This document shows positions 15,138-23,320 of a DNA stretch of 64,000 bases, in pieces. The first letter of the stretch is position 1, and each line of letters starts with the position of its first letter. The notes beneath the pieces are model-generated. The model was not told the origin of the DNA. It saw nothing but the letters and a program-made list of their open reading frames with translations, and searched no databases. Location of the stretch: the NCBI RefSeq assembly GCF_012932495.1, contig NZ_JABCNG010000006.1:186001-250000 (forward strand), written 5' to 3'. Source of the DNA: Novosphingobium sp. SG919 (GTDB taxonomy: Bacteria; Pseudomonadota; Alphaproteobacteria; Sphingomonadales; Sphingomonadaceae). The translations under genes and the position numbers were made by a program.

Positions 15138-17678
15138 ATGACCTCTGCCACGCCTTCTGAACCGACCCGTTTCGATCCCGCATCCGCCGATCTGCGCTGG
15201 CAGCAGGCCTGGGACGAGGCGCAATCGTTCCGCGCCGACGATTCGAGCCCCAAACCCCGCAGCTACGTGCTCGAGATGTTCCCCTATCCTTCGGGGCGCA
15301 TTCACATCGGCCACGTGCGCAACTACACCATGGGTGACGTGCTGGCGCGCTACAAGCGCATGACCGGCCACGAAGTGCTGCATCCGATGGGCTGGGACGC
15401 CTTCGGCATGCCGGCGGAAAATGCCGCCATGGAAAAGGGCGTTCATCCCGGCGGCTGGACGCGCGAGAACATCGCCAACATGAAGGCGCAGTTGAAGCGC
15501 CTGGGCTTCGCGCTCGACTGGAGCCGCGAGATCGCCACGTGCGAGCCCGAATACTATGGCCATGAACAGGCCCTGTTCCTCGATCTCTATGCCGCGGGCC
15601 TGGTCTATCGCAAGGAATCGGCGGTCAACTGGGATCCAGTCGATCACACCGTGCTGGCCAACGAACAGGTAATCGACGGGCGCGGCTGGCGCTCGGGCGC
15701 GCTGGTCGAAAAGCGCAAGCTGAACCAGTGGTTCCTCAAGATCACCGACTTTGCCGACGAGCTGCTCGACGGGCTGTCCAGCCTCGACAAGTGGCCGGAG
15801 AAGGTGCGGCTGATGCAGGAAAACTGGATCGGCAAGAGCCAGGGCCTGCAATTCGCGTTCGATCTGTCAAACGGCGAAAAGCTGGAGGTCTATACCACCC
15901 GCCCCGATACGATCTTTGGCGCCAGTTTCGTGGCCGTGGCCGCCGATCATCCGATCGCGCAGGGCGTGGCCGCTGGCAACCCGGCCGCGCTGGATTTCAT
16001 CGCGTTGTGCAAGCAGGGCGGCACGACGGCAGCCGAACTCGAAACCGCCGAGAAGCTGGGCTTCGACACCGGCATCACCGCGCGCCATCCGTTCACCGGC
16101 GCGGCACTGCCTGTGTACATCGCCAATTTCGTGCTGATGGACTATGGCACCGGCGCGATCATGGCCGTGCCCGGCCACGACCAGCGCGACTTCGATTTCG
16201 CCACCAAGTATGGCCTGCCGATCCTGCGCGTGGTCGCGTCCGACGCGGCCGATGCCGACAAGCCGTTCGGCACCGAGGCGGAAGCCGGCGATGGCGTGCT
16301 GGTCAATTCGCAGTTCCTCGATGGCATGGCCGTGACGGAGGCCAAGCAGGCGGTGATCGATCGCGCGCAAGGCCAAGGTTGGGGCCAGGGCCAAACAGTG
16401 TGGCGCCTGCGCGACTGGGGCGTGAGCCGCCAGCGCTATTGGGGCACGCCGATCCCCTTCGTGCACTGCGAAGTGTGCGGCGTGGTGCCGGTGCCCAAGA
16501 AGCAGCTGCCCGTCACCCTGCCCGAGGATGTCGATTTCTCAGTGCCGGGCAATCCGCTGGATCGCCATCCCACCTGGAAGCACGTGCCCTGCCCGCAATG
16601 CGGCCATGCCGCGCGGCGCGAGACCGACACGCTCGACACTTTCGTCGACAGCTCGTGGTATTTCCTGCGCTTTGCCAGCCAGCCGGCCGACCGGCCGTTC
16701 GATCCCGAGGTGATCAAGCAGTGGCTGCCGGTAGAGCAGTACATCGGCGGGATCGAGCATGCGATCCTGCATTTGCTCTACGCCCGGTTCTGGACGCGCG
16801 CCCTGGCCCGCATCGGCAAGATCGACGTGGCTGAGCCGTTCGCCAGCCTGTTCACCCAAGGCATGGTCACGCACGAAACCTACAGCCGTGTCGATCCGGC
16901 CAATGGCCAGCCGATCTGGTATGCGCCAAGCGATGTCGATCGCAGCGGCGATGGCGCCACGCTCAAGGCCGATGGCCAACCGGTGGAAATCGGCCGCGTG
17001 ATCAAGATGTCCAAGTCCAAGAAGAACGTGGTGGACCCGGACGACATCGTCGCACGCTATGGCGCCGACGCAATCCGCTGGTTCATGCTGTCCGACAGCC
17101 CGCCCGAGCGCGACCTGCCTTGGTCGGAAGCCGGCATCGAAGGCTGCGCGCGCTTTGTCCAGCGGCTGTGGCGCCTGTTCGCCCAGGTCGATGCCGCCGC
17201 CACCGGTGAGGACAAGGCGCTCGACCGCAAGGTGCACCAGACCGTGCACGCCGTGGGCCAGGATATCGCCGCGCTGGGCTTCAACAAGGCCGTGGCGCGC
17301 ATCTATGAACTGACCGGTGCCACGGAAAAGGCCGCGCCTTCGGCGAGCCGCACCCAGGCCATCCGCACCTTGCTGCTACTGGTGGCGCCGATGATGCCGC
17401 ACCTGGCCGAAGAGGCCTATGCCGCGCAGGGCGCTGGCCTCGTCGCCGATGCCGCCTGGCCGAGCGTCGATCCCGCGCTGCTGGTGGACGATGAAGTGAC
17501 CGTGGCGGTGCAGGTCAAGGGCAAGCTGCGCGATACGCTCACCGTGGCCAAGGGAACCCCGCGCGAGACCCTCGAAGCCCTTGCGCTGGCTTCGGACAAA
17601 GTGCAGCGTGCACTGGACGGGGCAGCTGTGAAGAAGGTGATCGTGGTGCCCGATCGTTTGGTGAACCTTGTTGTCTAA
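15138..17678 (+). CDS. leuS: Leucyl-tRNA synthetase
   Basis: 846 residues from the ATG at 15138. Class I signatures are HIGH (IHIGHVRNYTMG, near residue 56) and KMSKS (VIKMSKSKKNV, near 623). The CP1 editing domain lies between them, with a tRNA-binding anticodon domain and a C-terminal VQVKGKLRDTL-type domain. A zinc-type CEVCGVVPVP and CPQCGHA pair is present. An upstream in-frame ATG at 15114 lies inside the leader hairpin and is less likely. It overlaps lptE by eight bases. Confidence 0.96.
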   Translation: MTSATPSEPTRFDPASADLRWQQAWDEAQSFRADDSSPKPRSYVLEMFPYPSGRIHIGHVRNYTMGDVLARYKRMTGHEVLHPMGWDAFGMPAENAAMEKGVHPGGWTRENIANMKAQLKRLGFALDWSREIATCEPEYYGHEQALFLDLYAAGLVYRKESAVNWDPVDHTVLANEQVIDGRGWRSGALVEKRKLNQWFLKITDFADELLDGLSSLDKWPEKVRLMQENWIGKSQGLQFAFDLSNGEKLEVYTTRPDTIFGASFVAVAADHPIAQGVAAGNPAALDFIALCKQGGTTAAELETAEKLGFDTGITARHPFTGAALPVYIANFVLMDYGTGAIMAVPGHDQRDFDFATKYGLPILRVVASDAADADKPFGTEAEAGDGVLVNSQFLDGMAVTEAKQAVIDRAQGQGWGQGQTVWRLRDWGVSRQRYWGTPIPFVHCEVCGVVPVPKKQLPVTLPEDVDFSVPGNPLDRHPTWKHVPCPQCGHAARRETDTLDTFVDSSWYFLRFASQPADRPFDPEVIKQWLPVEQYIGGIEHAILHLLYARFWTRALARIGKIDVAEPFASLFTQGMVTHETYSRVDPANGQPIWYAPSDVDRSGDGATLKADGQPVEIGRVIKMSKSKKNVVDPDDIVARYGADAIRWFMLSDSPPERDLPWSEAGIEGCARFVQRLWRLFAQVDAAATGEDKALDRKVHQTVHAVGQDIAALGFNKAVARIYELTGATEKAAPSASRTQAIRTLLLLVAPMMPHLAEEAYAAQGAGLVADAAWPSVDPALLVDDEVTVAVQVKGKLRDTLTVAKGTPRETLEALALASDKVQRALDGAAVKKVIVVPDRLVNLVV

Positions 17679-18228
17679 ATTGCCCAAATCCGGCCTGTTC
17701 GTGGCACTTGCCGCCCCTTCGCTGTTGCTGGCTGGCTGCGGGTTGCAGCCGATGTATGCCGGCGGTGGGTCGGGCGCGGTGGCGCGTTCGGTCGCCAGCG
17801 TCGATGTGGCGCCGATCGCCGGCAAGTCTGGCTGGCTGGTGCGCCACGCCCTGTCCGATCGGCTGGGCAGTGGCACGCAGCCGCACTACCGGCTCGACGT
17901 GCGGTTGGATGAAAAGCTCCAGGGCCTGGGCCAGCTCTCAGACGACACCATCACCCGCGAACGCCGCACCATGCGCGCGCGCTATCAGCTGGTCGATCTT
18001 TCCTCCGGCGCAGTGATGCTCGATGCTACCGCCACCGCCGACGCGGGGATGGACGTGGTATCCAGCGAATATGCCGTGATCGCGGCCGAGCAGACGGCGC
18101 AGGAAAACCTTTCGCGCGAGATCGCCGACCAGATCGTGACGCGCGTGGCCACCCGCCTGCGCGAATCGACGCAAGGCACGGCGCCCGTGGCAGTGCCGGC
18201 GGCCCCCGCTCCTGCTGCCGGGCAATAA
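17671..18228 (+). CDS. lptE: LPS-assembly lipoprotein LptE
   Basis: About 185 residues. The only in-frame starts are TTG at 17668 or 17671, both overlapping the end of leuS, which suggests translational coupling. The signal peptide ends in lipobox LLLAGC, and the mature protein begins CGLQPMYAGG, the hallmark of alphaproteobacterial LptE. It would plug the LptD barrel during LPS insertion. The C-terminus is an Ala/Pro tail. holA follows ten bases later. Confidence 0.88.
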   Translation: MSKLPKSGLFVALAAPSLLLAGCGLQPMYAGGGSGAVARSVASVDVAPIAGKSGWLVRHALSDRLGSGTQPHYRLDVRLDEKLQGLGQLSDDTITRERRTMRARYQLVDLSSGAVMLDATATADAGMDVVSSEYAVIAAEQTAQENLSREIADQIVTRVATRLRESTQGTAPVAVPAAPAPAAGQ

Positions 18229-18237
18229 GCGCAACTT

Positions 18238-19260
18238 GTGAAGGCCACGCAGAAAACCTTTGCCGGCATGGCCGCAAGGGCCGCGCAGGACTGTCGCATC
18301 TTCTATTTCTGCGGCCCCGATGAAGCCGGCGCAGCCGATGCCGCCGCGCGCATTGCCGCGCTTTTGGGCGAAGCGGAACGCGTGGAACTTTCGGGCGCCG
18401 AACTGCGGCGCGATCCCGTCCGCCTGGCCGACGAGGCGCGCTCGGTCTCCCTGTTCGGCGACAAGCGGCAGATCCACGTGCGCACCGCAGGCGACGAGGC
18501 ATTCGACGCGGTGGAAACGCTGTTGGCCAGCCCGGTGGATGGCTGGCCGGTGCTGATCGTGGCATCGTCGGCCACCGACAAGTCTCGCCTCGCCAAGCTG
18601 CTGGGCGATCGGGCCAATGCGCTGGTGGGCATGTTCCACCCGCCCGACCTGCGCTCCGTGGTCGATGCCGTGCGCGACATGGCCGGCGCCGCCGGCCTGC
18701 GCATCACCGGTGACCTGGCCGAACGCATTGCCAGGGCGACCGCGCTCGACACGCGAATGGCACGCAGCGAAGTCGAAAAGCTCGCACTCTATCTCGATGC
18801 CAGCCAGCAATCGCCGCGCACGGTCGATGCCGCTGCGCTCGATGCCATTGGCGCCTCGACCGAGGATGATGGCATGATGCCGGTGGTCAACGCCGTGCTT
18901 TCCGGCGATTCCCGCCGAGTCGGGGCCGAGTTGGCACGCGCACGCGAAATGGGGATTAACCCGGTCGGTTTGCTGCTGGCATTCGAACGGCGTGTCGCAC
19001 AATTGGCACAGCTCACCGGACGCATGGGAAGCCGTAGTGATATCAATAGCTTCCTTGAGCAGGAAATGTCTGCTCGGCGCGTCTTCTTTCGGGACAAGCC
19101 CGATCTGGCAAATCAGCTCAAACGTTGGCGTGGCCGCCGCCTGGAGCGCCTGCTGGAGCGTCTGATATCGTTGCATCGCAGCCTCTTGGCAGACAGCCGC
19201 AATGCCGACCTGGCGCTGTGGCAAGCGCTCGCCGAATTTGCACGTGCCGCTTCACGCTAG
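18238..19260 (+). CDS. holA: DNA polymerase III delta subunit
   Basis: 340 residues from a GTG at 18238, nine bases after the lptE stop. It has the three-domain AAA-like clamp-loader delta layout (FYFCGPDEAGAADAAARI at the N-terminus, DDGMMPVVNAVLSGD in the middle, helical collar at the end). Delta opens the sliding clamp. The order leuS-lptE-holA is the usual one in this order of bacteria. A 224-base gap with a palindrome then leads to the EPS region. Confidence 0.9.
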   Translation: MKATQKTFAGMAARAAQDCRIFYFCGPDEAGAADAAARIAALLGEAERVELSGAELRRDPVRLADEARSVSLFGDKRQIHVRTAGDEAFDAVETLLASPVDGWPVLIVASSATDKSRLAKLLGDRANALVGMFHPPDLRSVVDAVRDMAGAAGLRITGDLAERIARATALDTRMARSEVEKLALYLDASQQSPRTVDAAALDAIGASTEDDGMMPVVNAVLSGDSRRVGAELARAREMGINPVGLLLAFERRVAQLAQLTGRMGSRSDINSFLEQEMSARRVFFRDKPDLANQLKRWRGRRLERLLERLISLHRSLLADSRNADLALWQALAEFARAASR

Positions 19261-19345
19261 ATTCGGCGGATTTGCCGCGCGTGGATCGCCCTGCGAAAAC
19301 ATGCTAAGCAGAGATACTTGCCATTACTGCGCAAGCATGTAGATA

Positions 19346-19356
19346 TTGCAGCGCAA
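19346..19356. promoter_or_regulatory. TTGC-N3-GCAA palindrome upstream of the initiating transferase
   Basis: TTGCAGCGCAA is a perfect palindrome with a three-base centre, 129 bases before the ATG at 19485. The same pattern recurs at 22784, 28866 and, with one mismatch, 35012 and 44706. Regulator identity is inferred only. Confidence 0.5.
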
Positions 19357-19484
19357 CAAAGACCTGTTTTGGCGCTTCGGCAGCCGCAGGTCCATCGGGC
19401 GGGGCGTGATTCGTCCCTTTTGCGCACCGGTGAACGCGGCCGCTGGCATCGCAACGCCGGCATCGAAGGACAGTGAGAGCGGCA

Positions 19485-20906
19485 ATGACCACGCTAGATC
19501 TCCCGGCCCAGACGGCCCAAGCCAAGGCAGGCGAGCAACGCCCGACGGGTGGCGCGCGGCTGAAGCTGCCGCTCGCCTCCTCGCTCGAGCACCGCCGCCT
19601 GCAGTGCTATGTGCTGCTCATGGCGGTCGATGTGCTGATGATTACCGCAGCGATGCTGGGCATCAGCCATTTCCAGTTCGGTTCGGTCACGCCGTCGGTG
19701 CTGCGCCAGCTGGTGCTGCTCCTGCCGTTCTATGTGATCGGCGCGCTCACGTTCAACGCCTACTCGATCACCGCCCTCACCTCGGCCCGGTTCGGCCGCC
19801 ACAGCGCTTTCTTCTCGCTGCTGGCGGCTTTTTCGATGGTGATCTTCGTCGCCTTCTTCGCCAAGGTTTCCGACCAGATTTCGCGTGCCTCCACCGGGGC
19901 AAGCTTCCTGGCCTGCGCACTCCTGCTGACGCTGGCGCGCACGTGGATGCAGCCACTGATCCGCAAGCTGTGCGGCCCCACCGCGCAAAACGTGCTGATC
20001 CTGGACGACGGCGGTTTGCCGGTGCGCATTCCCCATGCCTGGCACATCGATACGCGCCAGCATCGCCTGGTGCCCAATCGCAACGACCCGCACATGCTCG
20101 ATCGCCTGGCGATGTTCATGACCAACATGGATCGCGTGCTGGTCAGCTGCCCGCCAGAACGGCACATGGAATGGGCCATGGTCCTCAAGGGCGCCAACAT
20201 CACCGGCGAACTGATCGACCAGAACGTGGTGGCGATGGGCGTCCTCGGCGCGCGCCGCATCAACGACACCGGTTCGCTGGTGGTTTCGGCCGGACCGCTG
20301 GGCATGCGCGGACGCGCCTCGAAGCGCGCGATGGACTTGGCCATTGCCGGCTCGGCAGTGCTGTTCCTTGCGCCCCTGCTGCTGACCGTTGCTGCGCTGG
20401 TCTATCTCGAAGATCGCGGCCCGGTGTTCTTCAAGCAGCAGCGCCAGGGCCGTAACAACCGCTTGTTCTGGATTTACAAGTTCCGTTCGATGCGGGTGGC
20501 CCAGCTCGATGCCGCCGGCGCGCGCTCGGCCAGCAAGGAAGACGATCGCATTACGCGGATCGGCCGCTTCATCCGCCGCACCAGCATCGACGAACTGCCG
20601 CAGCTGCTCAACGTGCTGCGCGGCGACATGAGCATCGTAGGCCCGCGCCCGCACGCACTGGGCTCGCTCGCCGGCACCAAGCGCTTCTGGGAAGTCGATC
20701 CGCGCTACAACCAGCGCCACTCGCTCAAGCCCGGGCTCACCGGCCTTGCCCAGGTGCGCGGTTTCCGCGGCGCCACCGATACCGAGGCGGATCTGTCCGG
20801 CCGGCTCCAGGCAGACCTTGAATATCTCGACGGCTGGACCATCTGGCGCGACGTGCAGATCATGTTCGCCACGTTTACCGTGCTGGTTCACGACCGGGCA
20901 TTTTAA
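19485..20906 (+). CDS. Undecaprenyl-phosphate hexose-1-phosphate transferase (EPS initiation)
   Basis: 473 residues from the ATG at 19485; a GTG at 19473 is an alternative. Residues 40-150 hold about four membrane helices and 150-270 a CoA_binding_3-like domain. From about 285 comes the bacterial sugar transferase domain (KRAMDLAIAGSAVLFLAPLL, KFRSM, then IDELPQLLNVLRGDMSIVGP and KPGLTGLAQVRG). Such enzymes (GumD, WcaJ, SpsB/GelB) transfer hexose-1-phosphate, usually glucose, to undecaprenyl phosphate at the inner membrane, the first step of EPS repeat-unit synthesis. It stands alone between a palindrome and its own terminator. Confidence 0.9.
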   Translation: MTTLDLPAQTAQAKAGEQRPTGGARLKLPLASSLEHRRLQCYVLLMAVDVLMITAAMLGISHFQFGSVTPSVLRQLVLLLPFYVIGALTFNAYSITALTSARFGRHSAFFSLLAAFSMVIFVAFFAKVSDQISRASTGASFLACALLLTLARTWMQPLIRKLCGPTAQNVLILDDGGLPVRIPHAWHIDTRQHRLVPNRNDPHMLDRLAMFMTNMDRVLVSCPPERHMEWAMVLKGANITGELIDQNVVAMGVLGARRINDTGSLVVSAGPLGMRGRASKRAMDLAIAGSAVLFLAPLLLTVAALVYLEDRGPVFFKQQRQGRNNRLFWIYKFRSMRVAQLDAAGARSASKEDDRITRIGRFIRRTSIDELPQLLNVLRGDMSIVGPRPHALGSLAGTKRFWEVDPRYNQRHSLKPGLTGLAQVRGFRGATDTEADLSGRLQADLEYLDGWTIWRDVQIMFATFTVLVHDRAF

Positions 20907-20920
20907 AGCCAGTTTACGAC

Positions 20921-20942
20921 AGGGCCGCTGCCATGCGGCCCT
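20921..20942 (+). terminator. Terminator of the initiating transferase gene
   Basis: Eight-base arms AGGGCCGC / GCGGCCCT with a six-base loop, followed by TTGTTG. It starts 14 bases after the stop codon. Confidence 0.75.
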
Positions 20943-21003
20943 TTGTTGCGTCCAAGCGGATGGCTTGTGCGGCAGGCCGGGCGTCGGCGCCTCATTTTCC
21001 ATG

Positions 21004-21014
21004 TTGCATTGCGG
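21004..21014. promoter_or_regulatory. Degenerate TTGC-N3-GCAA box upstream of the GH5 gene
   Basis: TTGCATTGCGG has the left half and centre of the recurring palindrome but two mismatches at the right end. It lies 26 bases before the ATG at 21041, where it could overlap the leader or promoter. Confidence 0.3.
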
Positions 21015-21040
21015 CATGACACGCCGCAATCCTTCGCCCC

Positions 21041-22051
21041 ATGGCAAAACACACGCGTCGCACCTTCATCCGGGGCAGTGCCCTCTCCCTGGCCCTGGCC
21101 ACCCCCGCCGGATCGGCCCTGGCCGCCGTGGTCCAGCCCAAGGGTTTTCGCCTCGGCGTCAACCTGGCCGGCGCGGAATTCAAGGATATCGGCGGGCGAT
21201 GGAAATGGCCCGCACTCGATAACCTCGCCTATTACCTGGGCAAGGGTTTCAACGTCTATCGCGTGCCGTTCAAATGGCGCCGCTTGCAGCCGCAGCTATC
21301 CGGCCCCCTCGATGAAGCCGCCCTTGCCGGGCTGGATCAGATCGTTGCCACCGCCACTGCAGCGGGTGCCGTCGTCCTGCTCGATGCACACGACTATGGC
21401 CGCCGTGACAACCAGGTGATCGGCGACGTAGGGTCGAGCGTGACGGCGGAAATATTCGCCAATTTCTGGGGTCGCATGGCGCGGCGCTATAAGAACAACG
21501 CGCTGGTCTGGTACAACCTGATGAACGAGCCGCACGACCAATCGGCCGATTCCAACATTCGCGCGCAAAATGCCGCCTGCGCCGCCATTCGCGCCGCCGG
21601 GGCTCGCTCGAAAGTGCTGTTTTCCGGCACCGCCTGGACCGGCGCGCACTCCTGGCTGCGAACCGCCAACGCCGCGGCCACGTTGCAGATGGTCGATCCC
21701 GGCAACAACTTCGCGTTCGACGCGCACCAGTATCTCGATCGCGGATTTGGCGGCGGCAGCCTCGATGCCATTCCCGGCGTGGGCGCCCGTATCCTGCAGG
21801 ACATCACCGGCTGGGCGCGGCAAAACCGCAAGCAGATCTTCATCGGCGAATTCGCGTCCGGCCCCACCCCGCCTTCGTTGAAAGAACTCAACGACCTTTT
21901 GCAGTTCATGGTTACGCACAAGGACGTCTTCATCGGCGCGACCTATTTCGCCGGCGGCGGCACGTGGGGAAAACGAATGGGTTCGGCCGATCCGGTCGAC
22001 GGCGTGGACAAGCCGCAGACCCTGCTCATGCAGCGCTATCTCAAGTACTGA
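21041..22051 (+). CDS. Secreted glycoside hydrolase family 5 (beta-glucanase-like)
   Basis: 336 residues. The N-terminus TRRTFIRGSALSLALATPAG is a twin-arginine-type signal with cleavage near ALAA. The mature part is a TIM barrel beginning GFRLGVNLAGAEF, with the acid/base Glu in YNLMNEPHD (near 163), FDAHQYLD, and the nucleophile Glu in FIGEFASG (near 269), so all key GH5 residues are present. The family includes cellulases and other beta-glycanases. Next to EPS genes it may trim or release the cell's own polymer, or act on plant glucans. No carbohydrate-binding module is seen. A strong ribosome site is not obvious. Confidence 0.88.
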   Translation: MAKHTRRTFIRGSALSLALATPAGSALAAVVQPKGFRLGVNLAGAEFKDIGGRWKWPALDNLAYYLGKGFNVYRVPFKWRRLQPQLSGPLDEAALAGLDQIVATATAAGAVVLLDAHDYGRRDNQVIGDVGSSVTAEIFANFWGRMARRYKNNALVWYNLMNEPHDQSADSNIRAQNAACAAIRAAGARSKVLFSGTAWTGAHSWLRTANAAATLQMVDPGNNFAFDAHQYLDRGFGGGSLDAIPGVGARILQDITGWARQNRKQIFIGEFASGPTPPSLKELNDLLQFMVTHKDVFIGATYFAGGGTWGKRMGSADPVDGVDKPQTLLMQRYLKY

Positions 22052-22067
22052 TTACGCTGAGAAACAA

Positions 22068-22107
22068 GCATGCCGGCCAGGCCCGATTGCGGGAATGGCC
22101 GGCATGC
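22068..22107 (+). terminator. 12-bp hairpin after the GH5 gene
   Basis: Perfect 12-base arms (22068-22079 and 22096-22107, GCATGCCGGCCA and its complement) with a 16-base loop. No T-run follows, so it may stabilise or end the message rather than act as a classical terminator. Confidence 0.55.
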
Positions 22108-22411
22108 CTGCATTGGCGACTGGGGCGCTGTACCTCGCCAATCTGGCCCACCAAGCATACAATATTGTGATTTTACAATATTTTGATCTGGCGAATCGCC
22201 GCCAACCTCAAATCCGAATCTGCGCACAAGTCCTTTTGGCACAGATTTGGTGAGATATTGTTGCTGCACCACACACCAAGCCCGTCGCAATCCGCATCAA
22301 AATCGTTTCATTTCATGAGATTGTTTGAAATGACACACTGCAAACAACGGCGTTGTCAATTCGGCCGATTTGCAGTAAATAAAACCCTACGATTTATAAA
22401 GTGAGGGCAAT
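22108..22411 (+). promoter_or_regulatory. AT-rich upstream region of small exported protein 1
   Basis: About 300 bases with no gene, clearly more AT-rich than its surroundings. An eight-base inverted repeat, AATATTGT (22161-22168) and ACAATATT (22175-22182), has a six-base spacer. Near the gene are ACTGCAAACA and TTTGCAGTAAAT, half-matches to the TTGC-N3-GCAA palindrome. GTGAGGGCA supplies the ribosome site of the next gene. The layout suggests a regulated, strong promoter. Confidence 0.45.
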
Positions 22412-22669
22412 ATGAAACTGCTTGGTATTCTCGGAACGGCAGCACTCGCATCTGTTGCCATCGCTGCCCCTGCACATGCTGCGGCCACCCGCGCCGGCAT
22501 TGCCGCTCCTGTCCAGGCCGTGCAGGCCAAGATGCTCAAGCGTTCTTCGCAGGCGGTTTCCACGCGCAACAAGAACGTGAGCGAGGAATTGCTCGTGGCC
22601 ATTCCGGTCGTGGCCACCGGCGTGCTGATCGCCGTGGGCAACAGCAACGACGATTCGCCCGGCGGCTGA
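22412..22669 (+). CDS. Small exported/membrane protein 1 (TRAG family, unknown)
   Basis: 85 residues. The signal peptide (MKLLGILGTAALASVAIAAP) is cleaved near AHA-A. It is followed by ATRAGIAAPVQAVQAKMLKR, a short polar stretch, a hydrophobic segment (LLVAIPVVATGVLIAVG) and a short acidic/Gly tail. A GAGGG ribosome site is present. It shares the pattern TRAG-x-P-V-x-AK-x-L-x-RSS with the next gene, so the two are tandem paralogues. Known families do not come to mind. The layout suggests a periplasmic or inner-membrane peptide-like product with a C-terminal membrane segment, possibly tied to EPS or envelope status. Confidence 0.7.
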   Translation: MKLLGILGTAALASVAIAAPAHAAATRAGIAAPVQAVQAKMLKRSSQAVSTRNKNVSEELLVAIPVVATGVLIAVGNSNDDSPGG

Positions 22670-22780
22670 TCCCTGCCGCAGCGTGCGAGTGCTTCTTGTG
22701 GGCTGCGTTGAAGGCCTCAGTTCGTGCCAAACAAGCGGGGTCCGGGCAGTTGTCCTGGGCCCCGTTCGTCGTTCCAGGTT

Positions 22781-22797
22781 ATTTTGCACTGCAAAAT
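22781..22797. promoter_or_regulatory. Perfect palindrome ATTTTGC-ACT-GCAAAAT
   Basis: Seven-base perfect arms around ACT, containing TTGC-N3-GCAA at 22784-22794. It lies 66 bases upstream of the ATG at 22863 and is the best copy of the recurring motif. Confidence 0.6.
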
Positions 22798-22862
22798 GTT
22801 CTTGAACGGCAGGGCCAAGTCCTATAAGTATTCTTCTGTAAGCCGATTCTGGAGTTGTGACC

Positions 22863-23111
22863 ATGAACATCATGAAGATCGGCGCCCTCGGCGTCGTTGC
22901 CTCCCTGCTGGTTGCAGGGACCGCCCAGGCCGCTGGCACCCGCGCTGGTGTGCCCGTTGCCTCGGTAACCGCAAAGAAGCTGGTGCGTTCGTCCGCTCCG
23001 GTCGCCAAGCAGTCCAAGGACGCTGACGGCGTGATCATCGGCGTTGCTGCCGCTGCCGCGTTCGGCGTGGGCGCCTACGAAATCTTCAAGAGCGATTCTT
23101 CCGGCAGCTGA
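22863..23111 (+). CDS. Small exported/membrane protein 2 (TRAG family, unknown)
   Basis: 82 residues from the ATG at 22863, with GGAG about nine bases upstream; GTG 22857 and ATG 22872 are alternatives. The signal peptide runs to AQAA. The mature part begins GTRAGVPVASVTAKKLVRSS and has a polar linker, a hydrophobic segment (VIIGVAAAAAFGVGAYEIF) and tail KSDSSGS. It parallels the preceding 85-residue protein segment by segment, which argues for tandem duplication with divergence. It is followed by a very strong hairpin terminator and preceded by its own palindrome, so it is probably an independently regulated, well-expressed gene. Function unknown. Confidence 0.7.
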   Translation: MNIMKIGALGVVASLLVAGTAQAAGTRAGVPVASVTAKKLVRSSAPVAKQSKDADGVIIGVAAAAAFGVGAYEIFKSDSSGS

Positions 23112-23127
23112 GCTGGATCTTGCTCTT

Positions 23128-23177
23128 GGCAAAAGAAAAGGCCTGCACGCCCAGCGCGTGCAGGCCTTTTCTTTTGC
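23128..23177. terminator. 23-bp perfect hairpin terminator
   Basis: Arms 23128-23150 and 23156-23178 (GGCAAAAGAAAAGGCC... and its exact complement) close a five-base loop. The arms contain both an A-rich and a T-rich run, so termination is likely in either direction. Confidence 0.85.
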
Positions 23178-23320
23178 CTGATGATCCCCGCTAAGCGCAC
23201 GATTGCGCCGCGGGCAACCCGTCGGTAAAAGACGGGACGACAGCCGGCACAGACCGCCGGCGGCGTGGGGGCGATGCCGCTGTCCATGCCATTTTCCCCT
23301 TATCATCGAGCATCATCCCC

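Noticed and set aside
22412..23111. Small exported proteins as PEP-CTERM exosortase substrates
   Set aside because: Neither has a VPEP-type motif followed by a helix and basic end; the tails are acidic or Ser/Gly-rich.
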